DNA of 64,000 nt from Streptosporangium saharense (GCF_014203715.1 NZ_JACHJP010000009.1:124001-188000), one strand, 5' to 3'; shown: positions 17,121 through 24,642, counted from the first letter of the stretch. Notes: a model not told the origin generated them from the letters alone. Made by a program: numbers and translations.

Positions 17121-18265
17121 TGGCCGAGGGGTTAAGAGATGTCCTGCTCGCCTACGGTGTCGGCCCCGAGTGGGTGAAAGCCTTCGACGCGGCGCCTCGG
17201 GAGTCGTTCCTGCCGGAGGTGATGTGGCCGTTCGACAATGGGCGTGACCTTGTCGTCTCCCGGGCGCGGGAGCCCGAGCAATGGCGGCGGTGGGCCGACA
17301 CGGACGTGGCGATCACCACGCAGTGGGACGACGGACGGCACACCGGGACGGCGCCGGGCGAGGAGCGGACCAGCTCGGGGTCGATGCCCAGCCTGGTGTT
17401 CGACATGTTCGCCGACCTGTCGGTGGACGACGGGATGCGGGTGTTGGAGGTCGGCACCGGTACCGGCTGGTGCGCGGCCCTGCTGTCGGCCCGCCTCGGT
17501 GAGGACAACGTCGTCTCGGTCGAACTCGACGAAGCGGTGGCGGACCGGGCACGGAAGGCGCTGCACGCCGCAGGCTGGCATCCCGAGATCGTCGTCGGGG
17601 ACGGCCTGCTGGGCCACCCGGGGCGGGCGCCGTACGACCGGGTGCTCGTGACCGCTGCCGTGCGGGAGGTTCCCCGCGCGTGGATCGAGCAGACCCGGCC
17701 CGGCGGGGTGATCGTGATGCCCTGGGGCACCCACCACAGCCATCAGGACGCCATCGTCCGGCTGGTCGTCGCCGAGGACGGCACCGCCAGCGGACGCTTC
17801 ACCCGGCTCGCCCAGTTCATGCACATCCGTTCCCACCGGCTTGAGGTACGGCTCGCCGACTACATCCCCGGCAACGGCTGGCCCGACGACACCAGGGCCT
17901 CCGTCACCGGCCTGACCGCCTCGGAGATCGTGGACGACCCCACCATCACCTTCGTGCTCAGCCTGCTGCTGCCCGGCTGCGTGCGCGTCCCCGGCCACAA
18001 CGACGACGGCACACGAGCCATGTGGCTGTACGGCCTGGGCGGCCGGTCATGGGCGGCGGTCTATTTCGATGAGACCTCACGCGTCTTCCAGGGCGGCCCG
18101 CGCGACCTGTGGGACGAGGTCGAGGCCGCCCACCGCTGGTGGACCGAGCGGGGGCGGCCGGGTCATACGGAGTTCGGACTGACCGTCACCGCTGGCGGTC
18201 ACCAGAAGGCGTGGCTGGGTGACCCTTCCGAGCCCGTCCCGAGGGCTGCTTCCGCCGTACGGTGA
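17120..18265 (+). CDS. Protein-L-isoaspartate O-methyltransferase-like protein
   Basis: 381 residues. SAM-binding motif I 'VLEVGTGTGWCAAL' (residues 108-121), motif II region 'VVSVELDEAVADRARKAL', and 'YDRVLVTAAVREVPRAWIEQ' plus 'GGVIVMPWGT' typical of PIMT enzymes. Before motif I, 'TSSGSMPSLVFDMF' occupies the place of the PIMT 'S.P..V..M' loop. A C-terminal extension of about 160 residues goes beyond classical PIMT and resembles the methyltransferases found with ATP-grasp peptide systems. No ATP-grasp ligase is nearby. It probably methylates an (iso)aspartate; the coupled 41-aa peptide is a candidate substrate. Confidence 0.8.
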   Translation: MAEGLRDVLLAYGVGPEWVKAFDAAPRESFLPEVMWPFDNGRDLVVSRAREPEQWRRWADTDVAITTQWDDGRHTGTAPGEERTSSGSMPSLVFDMFADLSVDDGMRVLEVGTGTGWCAALLSARLGEDNVVSVELDEAVADRARKALHAAGWHPEIVVGDGLLGHPGRAPYDRVLVTAAVREVPRAWIEQTRPGGVIVMPWGTHHSHQDAIVRLVVAEDGTASGRFTRLAQFMHIRSHRLEVRLADYIPGNGWPDDTRASVTGLTASEIVDDPTITFVLSLLLPGCVRVPGHNDDGTRAMWLYGLGGRSWAAVYFDETSRVFQGGPRDLWDEVEAAHRWWTERGRPGHTEFGLTVTAGGHQKAWLGDPSEPVPRAASAVR

Positions 18266-18309
18266 CAGGGCGGGGCAGTGGTCCAGCCGCGTCGTGTTGA
18301 GCGCCTGAA

Positions 18310-18333
18310 CCGGGTCACGTGGTGTGTTCGTAG
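18310..18333. repeat. 24-bp direct repeat, copy 1
   Basis: These 24 bases recur exactly at 19220-19243, where they form the 3' end (residues YEHTT and stop) of the methyltransferase gene at 19225-19962. The copy here is a stranded gene end and marks a recombination or duplication boundary. Confidence 0.85.
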
Positions 18334-18363
18334 TCTTTATCGACCCGGTCGCGGCTCAGGACA

Positions 18364-18558
18364 TCAAAGGCTTGGTCGGCCGTCGGTGTAAAGCGCTGAA
18401 CCTGAGAAATCGGCGTGAGCGCTATTTCGCTGTCCGGATCCATCGCAGAAGGTGCAGGTCACCGTCGTCTCCTTGATGGTGACGGAACCGTCACGCTCCT
18501 TGATCCGCTCCCGCTTCGTGATGGTGCCCGTGCCCCTGCACTGCCGGCAATCGGCCAT
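18364..18558 (-). CDS. Mini zinc-finger protein with two CxxCxGxG motifs
   Basis: 64 residues. 'CRQCRGTG' (residues 4-11) and 'CTFCDGSG' (about 35-42) are two CxxCxGxG units, as in the cysteine-rich zinc domain of DnaJ, separated by a charged Lys/Arg/Glu linker. One zinc site is expected. No J-domain is present. Probably co-transcribed with the small gene ending 10 bases upstream. Function unknown; a chaperone-like or nucleic-acid-related role is possible. Confidence 0.65.
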   Translation of the reverse strand: MADCRQCRGTGTITKRERIKERDGSVTIKETTVTCTFCDGSGQRNSAHADFSGSALYTDGRPSL

Positions 18559-18567
18559 GTCAGACTT

Positions 18568-18777
18568 CTATCTTCCTGTCCCTGGTGAGCTGGCGACGAC
18601 CACCTGTACCTTGCAGTAGGGGCACACCGAGCCAATAGGGTGGTTGAACACTTGCTCGGTAACGATGTAGCCGGATGCCGCGCGCCGATCTGCGGTTTTC
18701 TCCCACTGCTGGACTTCGCTGGGACGAGCGTCCGGATCGAGGTACATATGCACAACCTTGCCGCCATACTGGCGCAC
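18568..18777 (-). CDS. Hypothetical small protein with CPYC motif
   Basis: 69 residues from GTG 18777 (gggaga upstream). Contains 'MYLDPDARPSEVQQWEKTAD' and a late 'CPYC' motif. No membrane segment. It is followed after 9 bases by the CxxCxGxG mini protein, suggesting a two-gene operon of small metal- or redox-binding proteins. No family recognised. Confidence 0.5.
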   Translation of the reverse strand: MRQYGGKVVHMYLDPDARPSEVQQWEKTADRRAASGYIVTEQVFNHPIGSVCPYCKVQVVVASSPGTGR

Positions 18778-18884
18778 ATTGTCTCCCGCATGATGCTCGG
18801 TCCTGTTTGGTCATACGGTAGGTCTTAGCCCCAGATCTGTCAGGTGGTCCTGAGAACGCCCCCGGCTTCGTGAGGGCGGCCCCA

Positions 18885-18975
18885 CCCGGGCCGTCGTCGT
18901 CGGGCCGGGCCACAACCCGTCGAACGTGAGCCGGGAGATCCGCCGCAACGCCGGGTCGCGCGATGGGCAGCATGT
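18885..18975 (+). mobile_element. IS30-type transposase fragment
   Basis: One frame reads 'GHNPSNVSREIRRN' then 'AGSRDG', matching the helix-turn-helix of IS30 transposases ('LGRSPSTVSREIRRN'). Only about 30 residues remain. It lies at the left edge of the duplicated peptide block, so an insertion sequence may have taken part in the rearrangement. Confidence 0.55.
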
Positions 18976-19020
18976 CAGCACGATTCGGAAAGGCGTCCAC
19001 GGTGGCTTCCAAAGGACAAC
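18960..19020 (-). pseudogene. Remnant of duplicated lipoprotein gene
   Basis: On the minus strand this reads 'LEATVDAFPNRADMLPI', close to 'LWKATMSAFPNRAEVLSI' in the lipoprotein at 16344-16835. It keeps the same position and orientation relative to the second peptide copy as the full gene has to the first, so it belongs to the duplicated block. Confidence 0.65.
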
Positions 19021-19026
19021 GCACGA

Positions 19027-19125
19027 ATGGGCGAGCACGAAGGTATGCCGTTCGAGGAGCTGAAGCCGTTCATTCCTGGCGACAGAAAAGAACCTTCGGA
19101 TCCGGGTAAGCACGAGAAGAAGTAA
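19027..19125 (+). CDS. Second copy of the coupled small peptide (32 residues)
   Basis: Begins 'MGEHEGMPFEELKPFIPG' and ends 'SDPGKHEKK'. Compared with the copy at 16995 it has 18- and 12-base deletions that keep the frame, while the following methyltransferase copy is broken by frameshift and truncation. The TAATG overlap with the broken gene is kept. Ribosome binding is weaker (aaagga). It may be a surviving functional peptide or a recent relic. Confidence 0.45.
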   Translation: MGEHEGMPFEELKPFIPGDRKEPSDPGKHEKK

Positions 19126-19251
19126 TGGCCGAGGGGTTACGAGATGTCCTGCTCGCCCACGGTGTCGCCCCCGAGTGGATGAAAGCGTTCGACGCGGGTT
19201 CCTTCCGGAGGCGATGTGGCCGGGTCACGTGGTGTGTTCGTAGACGCTGAT
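19125..19251 (+). pseudogene. Truncated second copy of the PIMT-like methyltransferase
   Basis: 'MAEGLRDVLLAHGVAPEWMK' and 'AFDA' copy the start of the gene at 17120; a small deletion then shifts the frame and the copy ends at about 19218, where sequence jumps to the 3' end of the neighbouring methyltransferase gene. Only about 30 of 381 residues remain. Confidence 0.85.
19220..19243. repeat. 24-bp direct repeat, copy 2
   Basis: Identical to 18310-18333. Here it is the native 3' end of the convergent methyltransferase gene. Confidence 0.85.
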
Positions 19252-19962
19252 GTGGCGCCAACTCGTTGCCGTGTACGGCTCGCGGTTCCAGTTGCCCCAG
19301 CGTTCGCGTAGGCGCAGGCCCGCGATCCTGGCCATGAGGTCGAACTCCGGGGGATGGGCCAGGCGGAGCCTGATGGGGCCGAAGGTGATGCCCTCGGTGC
19401 TGATCCGGACGTGGTTCTCGTCGAGGATCTGCGTCACCGGGTCGTAGCGGCACACGTCCAGACCGACATGACCGACCCCGACGTGTTCGGCATCGACGTA
19501 CTGGTGCCGGGGCCGCGCCGGAGCGGTCGGGACGCGGCACTCGACGACGAACACCCCGCCCTCGTCCAGGTGCCGGGCCGCGTTCTCGAAGCAGCGGACC
19601 TGGTCGTCCTGGGTGAGGAGGTTGCCGATCGTGTTGTACACCAGGTAGACCAGCCCGTAGACGCGCCCGGTGGTGACGCGGGACATGTCGCCCATGGTCA
19701 CCTCGACCAGGTCCCCGCCCGGTTTCTCGCGCATCCGGGCGACCATGTCCGGCGAGAGCTCGACGCCGTCCACTCGCACCCCGCTCCTGGCCAGTGGCAG
19801 GGCGATACGGCCGGTGCCCACCGCGAACTCCAGCGCGTCACGCCCGTCCGCCAGCCCGGCGAGGAACGCGACAGTCCGTTCCTCGTCACCCCGGGTGTCC
19901 TCGGCGTCGTAGCGCATGGACACCTCGTGACCGAAGCTCGTCCGGGGATCGAATCCCTCCAT
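19225..19962 (-). CDS. Class I SAM-dependent methyltransferase
   Basis: 245 residues from ATG 19962 (gagaggaag upstream); the frame is open further but the extra residues are unlike the family. Motif I 'ALEFAVGTGRIALPLARSG', then 'DGVELSPDMVARMREK' (motif II), 'VTMGDMSRV' and 'YLVYNTIGNLLTQDDQ' and 'LDEGGVFVVE' as in Methyltransf_25/UbiE-like enzymes. Substrate unknown. Divergent from the ArsR/DUF5937 gene, separated by 80 bases, so that regulator may control it. Confidence 0.85.
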   Translation of the reverse strand: MEGFDPRTSFGHEVSMRYDAEDTRGDEERTVAFLAGLADGRDALEFAVGTGRIALPLARSGVRVDGVELSPDMVARMREKPGGDLVEVTMGDMSRVTTGRVYGLVYLVYNTIGNLLTQDDQVRCFENAARHLDEGGVFVVECRVPTAPARPRHQYVDAEHVGVGHVGLDVCRYDPVTQILDENHVRISTEGITFGPIRLRLAHPPEFDLMARIAGLRLRERWGNWNREPYTATSWRHISVYEHTT

Positions 19963-20042
19963 GTCCCACTTCCTCTCGGTTCTCAGGGACAGAAGTCCAC
20001 GCCCTCCGGCTCCGGTGGCCAAACGATGTAGCGTGGGGCTTA

Positions 20043-20978
20043 ATGATCAGCTTCGGACTCGGTGTCGAGGACCTCGCGGACACGCACTTCGCCCTGTCTC
20101 CGCTTGAGGAGACGGTGCTGAGCCTGCGCGTGCTGCGCGAACCCGGTCTGCACGCCGTACACCTGCCGTGGCGTGGGTCCGCACTGGCCCGTCTCGGTCC
20201 GGAGGACGTCCGTCTGCTGACGTCCCTCGTCGGGAGACGGCTCGCTCTGCCGGACTTCCTCACGCCGCCGCCCACGACCTTCGCCCCGCGTTTCGAGGAC
20301 CAGTTGGAGGTCGTACGGCGGACGCCTCCGGAGATCGTCCGCAGGGACCTGCGGGCCGCGCTCGTCGAGGAGCCTCCGGACGAGACCGATGCCGCCGGGT
20401 TGTGTGAGGTGCTGCGGCGCCACTGGCGGCTGACGGTCGAGCCGCTGTGGTCACGGATACGGCTGGTGCTGGAGGCCGACATGACCTACCGGGCGCGGCA
20501 GTTGGCCGTGGGTGGGGCACGTCTGTTGTTCGCTGACATGCATCCGAATCTGCGCTGGCACGACGGGGTGCTGTCGATCGCCCAGATGGTCGGGAACCAC
20601 CACGTGGAGGCCTCGGGCCGGGGGCTGTTGCTCATGCCGTCCGTTTTCGCCCACAAACCCGCCCCACCGGTCCACCCGGAGGAGCCGCCGTGCCTGGTCT
20701 ATCCCAGCCGTGGGGTGGCCACCCTGTGGGACCCGGTTCCGCCACCTGACCCCACAGCCCTGGTGGCACTGATCGGCGCGCCCAGGGCCACACTGCTCGG
20801 CCTTCTCGGCGAGCCGCTGCCGACCGTCGAGCTGGCCCGCCGCCTGGGCGTGACCCCGAGTGCCGTCTCCCAGCACCTACGCGTGCTGTACGGCGCGGGC
20901 CTGCTCACCCGGGTCCGCGACGGACGACGCGTCCTGTACGGCAGAAGCCCCCTCGGTGACCGGCTCGTCTCCCCCTGA
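20043..20978 (+). CDS. ArsR-type regulator with DUF5937 N-terminal domain
   Basis: 311 residues from ATG 20043. The first about 220 residues match the DUF5937 type ('SPLEETVLSLRVLREPGLHA', 'PPPTTFAPRFEDQL'). The C-terminal 70 residues form a winged helix-turn-helix ('LGEPLPTVELARRLGVTPSA' then 'VSQHLRVLYGAGLLTRVRDG'). It lacks the ArsR metal-site cysteines. Such proteins are putative repressors with unknown ligands; the divergent methyltransferase gene is the likely target. Confidence 0.8.
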   Translation: MISFGLGVEDLADTHFALSPLEETVLSLRVLREPGLHAVHLPWRGSALARLGPEDVRLLTSLVGRRLALPDFLTPPPTTFAPRFEDQLEVVRRTPPEIVRRDLRAALVEEPPDETDAAGLCEVLRRHWRLTVEPLWSRIRLVLEADMTYRARQLAVGGARLLFADMHPNLRWHDGVLSIAQMVGNHHVEASGRGLLLMPSVFAHKPAPPVHPEEPPCLVYPSRGVATLWDPVPPPDPTALVALIGAPRATLLGLLGEPLPTVELARRLGVTPSAVSQHLRVLYGAGLLTRVRDGRRVLYGRSPLGDRLVSP

Positions 20979-20992
20979 GTGGGCCACTCCTG

Positions 20993-21784
20993 TCATCCGG
21001 CGGCGTCCATCGCGCCATCGACAGGGTCACCGGTCCAGGCCTTGTCGCGAGCGTAGACGACCGCGGGCTTTCCGTCGCCGGGCCTGCGACGCTCCACCTG
21101 GAACGCGCCTGTGGCGGCGAGCAGATCGCTGAACTTGGGATATCCGTAGCTGCGGGAGTCGAAGTCAGGGCGCTGCTTGGTGACGATGTGGCCGATGTTC
21201 GCAAGATTCGCCCAGCCCGCGTCGTCGGAGGCGGCCTCCACGGCGTGGCGCAGCAGGTTGATCAGGTCGGCGTCGTCGGACAGGCCCTTCGCCGGGACCG
21301 ACGAGACGGGCCTGGTCTCGGGCCGGACGTTGGGACGCAGGTTCTCGATGTAGATGAACTTGTCGCAGGCCGCGACGAACGGTTTGGGCGTCTTGCGTTC
21401 CCCGAACCCGTACACGGTCAGCCCGGACTCGCGGATGCGGGCCGCCAGCCGGGTGAAGTCGCTGTCGGAGGAAACGATGCAGAACCCGTCGAAGCGGCCC
21501 GTGTACAGCAGGTCCATCGCATCGATGACCATCGCGGCGTCGGTGGCGTTCTTGCCGGTGGTGTAGGCGAACTGCTGCATGGGCTGAATCGACTGGGCGA
21601 GCAACCGATCCTTCCAGCCCCTGAGACGCTGGTCCGTCCAGTCGCCGTAGGCGCGCTTGACGTGGGCGGTCCCGTACCTGGCGACCTCGGCCAGCAGCTC
21701 CTGGATCACCGCGGGCTTGGCATTGTCCGCGTCTATCAGGACCGCCAGCTTCGCGGTAGCCCCTCCGGCGTTTTCCATGGTCAC
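20993..21784 (-). CDS. NYN-domain (LabA-like) nuclease with OST-HTH domain
   Basis: 263 residues from GTG 21784 (ggag 8 bases upstream); ATG 21778 is the alternative start. The NYN domain (residues 11-165) begins 'KLAVLIDADNAKP' and has conserved acids in 'GKNATDAAMVIDAMDLLYTG' and 'VSSDSDFTRLA', the PIN-like metal site of Limkain/LabA proteins. The C-terminal OST-HTH/LOTUS domain ('LINLLRHAVEAASDDAGWAN', 'YGYPKFSDLL') probably binds RNA. Likely an RNA-processing or degrading enzyme. Confidence 0.85.
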   Translation of the reverse strand: MTMENAGGATAKLAVLIDADNAKPAVIQELLAEVARYGTAHVKRAYGDWTDQRLRGWKDRLLAQSIQPMQQFAYTTGKNATDAAMVIDAMDLLYTGRFDGFCIVSSDSDFTRLAARIRESGLTVYGFGERKTPKPFVAACDKFIYIENLRPNVRPETRPVSSVPAKGLSDDADLINLLRHAVEAASDDAGWANLANIGHIVTKQRPDFDSRSYGYPKFSDLLAATGAFQVERRRPGDGKPAVVYARDKAWTGDPVDGAMDAAG

Positions 21785-21922
21785 AAGTGCTTCTCCAGAT
21801 CGGCGGACAGGGACGGAGCGTCGAGCGGCCCACGCCGTACTTCTCGGCGGACTCTGCCAGGGACACCACGCCGACACAGAGAGCTTAGGCCTCGGCTGGC
21901 CGGAGCTCGACCGCCTGTACGG

Positions 21923-22405
21923 CTAGCGCCAGGTTCGGATCAGGTTGGGAAGGTGCGTGATGTCGGGGATGGTCTCGGCGCCGGGTGGTAAGGGGGTGGC
22001 GTCGGGGGTGATCAGGGCGGCCCGCATGCCGTGTTCGAGGGGGCCGAGGACGTCCTTGGTCATGTTGTCGCCGACGAAGAGGACCCGCGAGGGGGCGACG
22101 TCGGCCGCGGCGAGCACGAACCTGTAGAACAGCGGGTCGGGTTTGGCCACGCCGAGCGTCGCGGACTGCAGGGTCGCCGTGAACCACTCCAGCACTCCCG
22201 CGCGGCGCAGCGCCTCGCGCCGGTCCTGGCCGTGCCGCGTGTTGGAGGCCAGGACCAGGATCATCCCCGCCTCGTGGAGCTCGTGGATCACCTCGATGGC
22301 GGCCGGGGTGATGCGCCGCATGCCGAGTCCGGGATCGACCGGTGATCCCGGCCGTGTGAGCGTCGAGCTGTAGTCCAGCGCGGCGCAGGAGAACCGGCCC
22401 GTCAT
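21923..22405 (-). CDS. HAD-superfamily phosphatase-like protein
   Basis: 160 residues. HAD motif I is 'ALDYSSTLTRPG': the nucleophile Asp is present, but the usual second Asp (DxD, general acid) is Ser. Motif II is near 'LASNTR', the motif III Lys in 'VAKPDPLF', and motif IV 'FVGDNMTKDV'. The start overlaps the preceding gene (ATGA), so it is coupled to the EEP-family gene. The D-to-S change may reduce hydrolysis or favour a phosphotransfer role. Confidence 0.8.
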   Translation of the reverse strand: MTGRFSCAALDYSSTLTRPGSPVDPGLGMRRITPAAIEVIHELHEAGMILVLASNTRHGQDRREALRRAGVLEWFTATLQSATLGVAKPDPLFYRFVLAAADVAPSRVLFVGDNMTKDVLGPLEHGMRAALITPDATPLPPGAETIPDITHLPNLIRTWR

Positions 22406-23154
22406 ATCGCCACCGGTTCGGGGGGCGTGAGGTCGAAGTCACCGATGGCGGGGAGGTGGTCGGAGGCCCAGTTGCCGGTTCCGATCTGGAAGGACGTCGG
22501 GGTGAGGCCCTTGAAGTAGATCCGGTCGCACGGGTAGGGGAGGGGCGTCGTGACGGTCGGGATGGTGACGCCCATGGCGACCGCCGCGTCGCGCAGGCCG
22601 ACCTCGCTCAGGGCGAAGGCGGCCTGGTGGTCGAGTTTGCGGCGGTCTCCTGAGGTTCCGGCGTAGGTGGTCGGGACGGCGTTCCAGTCGCCCATCATGA
22701 TGACGGGCTCACCCTTGCGGACCTTCAGAGCCAGGGACTCGGCCTCTATCTCGCGCAGGCGTGGCGTCGAGGGCGCGGAGTGGACGTTGACAAACGAGGT
22801 CACCCTGCCGTCGACCAGGGCGCGCAGGTGACCCACCGCGTGCCAGTACGGCGCGCCCACGGTGTGCTTCTCCTGGAGCACCTGCACGCGGCCGGTCCGC
22901 ACGAAGAGGGCCAGGTGGCAGCCGTCGTGTTCGGACGGCACGAGGAAGCCGTCCATGCCGAGTGTCCGTTTGGCCAGGTGGAAGGGCTGGCCGCCGTGGA
23001 AGAGCCTGGTGTTGGGCTCGGCCCAGTGCTTGGCCTCCTGCAGGGCGATCACGTCGGCGTCGAGCCCGGCCAGCCGGTCGAGCTGCCTGCGCAGACGCGT
23101 GTCGTTGCCGTTGTCGATCCCGCCGTTGCACAGGTTGAACGTGACGACTCTCAA
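22402..23154 (-). CDS. Endonuclease/exonuclease/phosphatase-fold hydrolase
   Basis: 250 residues. All EEP landmarks are present: 'RVVTFNLCNGG' at the N-terminus, the metal-binding Glu in 'VIALQEAKHW', 'NVHSAPSTPR', 'MMGDWNAVPT' and the final catalytic 'ASDHLPAIGDF'. No signal peptide, so cytoplasmic. The substrate could be nucleic acid or a phosphate ester. Followed by the HAD gene with a 4-base overlap; the pair may act together on phosphorylated compounds or nucleic acid ends. Confidence 0.82.
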   Translation of the reverse strand: MRVVTFNLCNGGIDNGNDTRLRRQLDRLAGLDADVIALQEAKHWAEPNTRLFHGGQPFHLAKRTLGMDGFLVPSEHDGCHLALFVRTGRVQVLQEKHTVGAPYWHAVGHLRALVDGRVTSFVNVHSAPSTPRLREIEAESLALKVRKGEPVIMMGDWNAVPTTYAGTSGDRRKLDHQAAFALSEVGLRDAAVAMGVTIPTVTTPLPYPCDRIYFKGLTPTSFQIGTGNWASDHLPAIGDFDLTPPEPVAI

Positions 23155-23419
23155 AATTGCCTCGTCAGCGGAAGAAAGATCATGCCTTCGGCATGGGGAA
23201 ATTCCGAACGGCGGTCGGAGTGGAGCGCCTTCTCCGAGGTTGCGTTCACTGAAACCGCTGCCGAGGGGTCTGGATGTTCGCCGCTAAGGGCGGTGGAGAT
23301 GCGCGGGAATGTAGGCTCAAACGACCCGCTTCCGCAGGTTTCCCTGCTCCCGGAAACCCCAGTGCCCCAGAGACAGGACGTGTACGGTCCGCAATCCGCG
23401 ACCACCTGCGGGGAAGCCG

Positions 23420-23728
23420 TCAAGTTCCTCGGAATCGGGAATCTGCAGCGTGGGGCGGCTGTGTTCGGTGAGGAAGTCGTCCTTTTCCTGCGACGTAGGG
23501 CGTCACACGGCTGCCTGGCGGGCCATGCTGAATCGTATTGGTCGCCAGCTCACTAACGGCGAGCCGGGGGCCTTCGTAGGAGGGACGATCATCCCCGATT
23601 GTTTTGGCGACCTCAAGGCGGGACTCGGCAACCGATATGGCTCCCGGCTTTAGCTTTCGCGCTCCCAGTGTGGCTAACATTGTCCCTCCGTTCGCCCGGC
23701 GGCGTGGGCGTTTGTTCGGTGGGACCAC
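23420..23728 (-). pseudogene. Decayed HATPase_c_2-type ATP-binding regulator
   Basis: Reads 'AKTIGDDRPSYEGPRLAVSE' followed by 'LATNTIQHGPPGSRVT', the N-box region of the small ATP-binding (anti-sigma-like) proteins common in actinomycetes. The expected remaining G-box region is missing and the frame drifts to unrelated sequence. A DUF397 fragment lies 150 bases away in divergent orientation, the usual partner, so this is a decayed regulator locus. The rest of 23155-24120 holds no supported gene. Confidence 0.5.
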
Positions 23729-23879
23729 TTTCGCAAAGACGGGTTGACATCACAGTCCGAAATCGCTCACGCTTAGCTCGCATTCGCTCGCGCACGGCAA
23801 CGCTCTGCGGAGTGATGCCCCGCCCGGAGGGACCCCTCACCTTGATCAAGGAGACGATAAAGAGATGGGGCGGACTGAA

Positions 23880-24068
23880 CGGAGTCTGCTGATGCAGGTC
23901 AACCCTTTCCGAGGACGCCGGCGGCACCTGCGTCGAGGTGGCCACGAACCTTCCCCGCCTGGTGGCCGTCCGTGACAGCAAGGCCCGTCGGGACCGGCCC
24001 TCACTTTCGGTCCCGGTGTGTGGTCGGCCTTCGTGGAGGGCGTCAAGCGCGGGTCCTTCGAGGTCTGA
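23880..24068 (+). pseudogene. Frameshifted DUF397 gene
   Basis: One frame reads 'LSEDAGGTCVEVATNLPRLV' then 'AVRDSK'; another then gives 'ALTFGPGVWSAFVEGVKRGS' and 'FEV' with a stop at 24066-24068. Together these are a nearly complete DUF397 protein ('C(V/L)EVA....VAVRDSK...ALTF....W.AF..GVK.G.F') broken by a 1- or 2-base shift between SK and AL. The N-terminal 'W(R/H)KSS' part is also lost. Confidence 0.8.
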
Positions 24069-24120
24069 CCGGCTCCCTGCGGAAGAGGCCGTCTCCCGTC
24101 CGGACGCGGCGGGGAGCGGG

Positions 24121-24579
24121 CTACGCGCCGTCGTTGCCGTCGCCGTCGCGCAGGGAGTGGATCATGCTCCGTAGGATTCGGAACGCGGCTGAGCGCTCGG
24201 TCTCGGTCATGCCGGACAGCATCCTGACCTCGACGGCCCGGACCGCCGCGCTCGCCTGCTCCAGGCTCTGTTGGCCGCGAGGCGTGAGCCGTGCGGGAAG
24301 GACCTTCCCGACGGGCGCCTCCGCGGGCCTGGTCACGTAGCCGTCCCGCTCCAGGGCCTGGAGCAGCACGTTCATCGTCTGCCGGGTCACGAACGCGCCC
24401 CGCGCCAGCTCGGAGTTCGACAGGCCGGGCCGCTGGGCCAGCAGCTCCAGGCAGGAGTAGTGCGTCACGCTCATCCCGAGGGGCCGTAGCACCTCCTCCA
24501 TGGCCGTCCGCAGGGCGCTCGACGCCTCCTTCAGCAGATAGCCCAGTGACCTGTCCAGGTCGATGCCGCTTTGACTCAT
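24121..24579 (-). CDS. MarR-family transcriptional regulator
   Basis: 152 residues from ATG 24579. Winged helix-turn-helix: 'LEEVLRPLGMSVTHYSCLEL'-like helix, recognition part 'SNSELARGAFVTRQTMNVLL' and 'LERDGYVTRP' with the wing 'KVLPARLTPRGQQ'. Divergent from the VOC protein gene; the short region between them holds two matching palindromes, one covering this gene's own start, so autoregulation and control of the VOC gene are likely. Confidence 0.88.
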   Translation of the reverse strand: MSQSGIDLDRSLGYLLKEASSALRTAMEEVLRPLGMSVTHYSCLELLAQRPGLSNSELARGAFVTRQTMNVLLQALERDGYVTRPAEAPVGKVLPARLTPRGQQSLEQASAAVRAVEVRMLSGMTETERSAAFRILRSMIHSLRDGDGNDGA

Positions 24580-24622
24580 GTCAGTATTCTGACATACATT
24601 GCTCCGTGTCAGGAATCTGACA
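24578..24622. promoter_or_regulatory. Paired palindromic operators for the MarR regulator
   Basis: 'TGTCAG-TATT-CTGACA' at 24579-24594 and 'TGTCAG-GAAT-CTGACA' at 24607-24622: identical 6-bp arms, 4-bp spacers, centres 28 bp apart. They fill the gap between the divergent MarR and VOC genes. Confidence 0.85.
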
Positions 24623-24642
24623 TGACCAGAAGGAGCACCGCC

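Noticed and set aside
17120-18265. FxLD-type lanthipeptide methyltransferase system
   Set aside because: The peptide has no FxLD motif and no Ser/Thr/Cys pattern for lanthionine rings, and no lanthipeptide synthetase is nearby.
18364-18558. DnaJ chaperone
   Set aside because: Only the CxxCxGxG elements are present; no J-domain and far too short.
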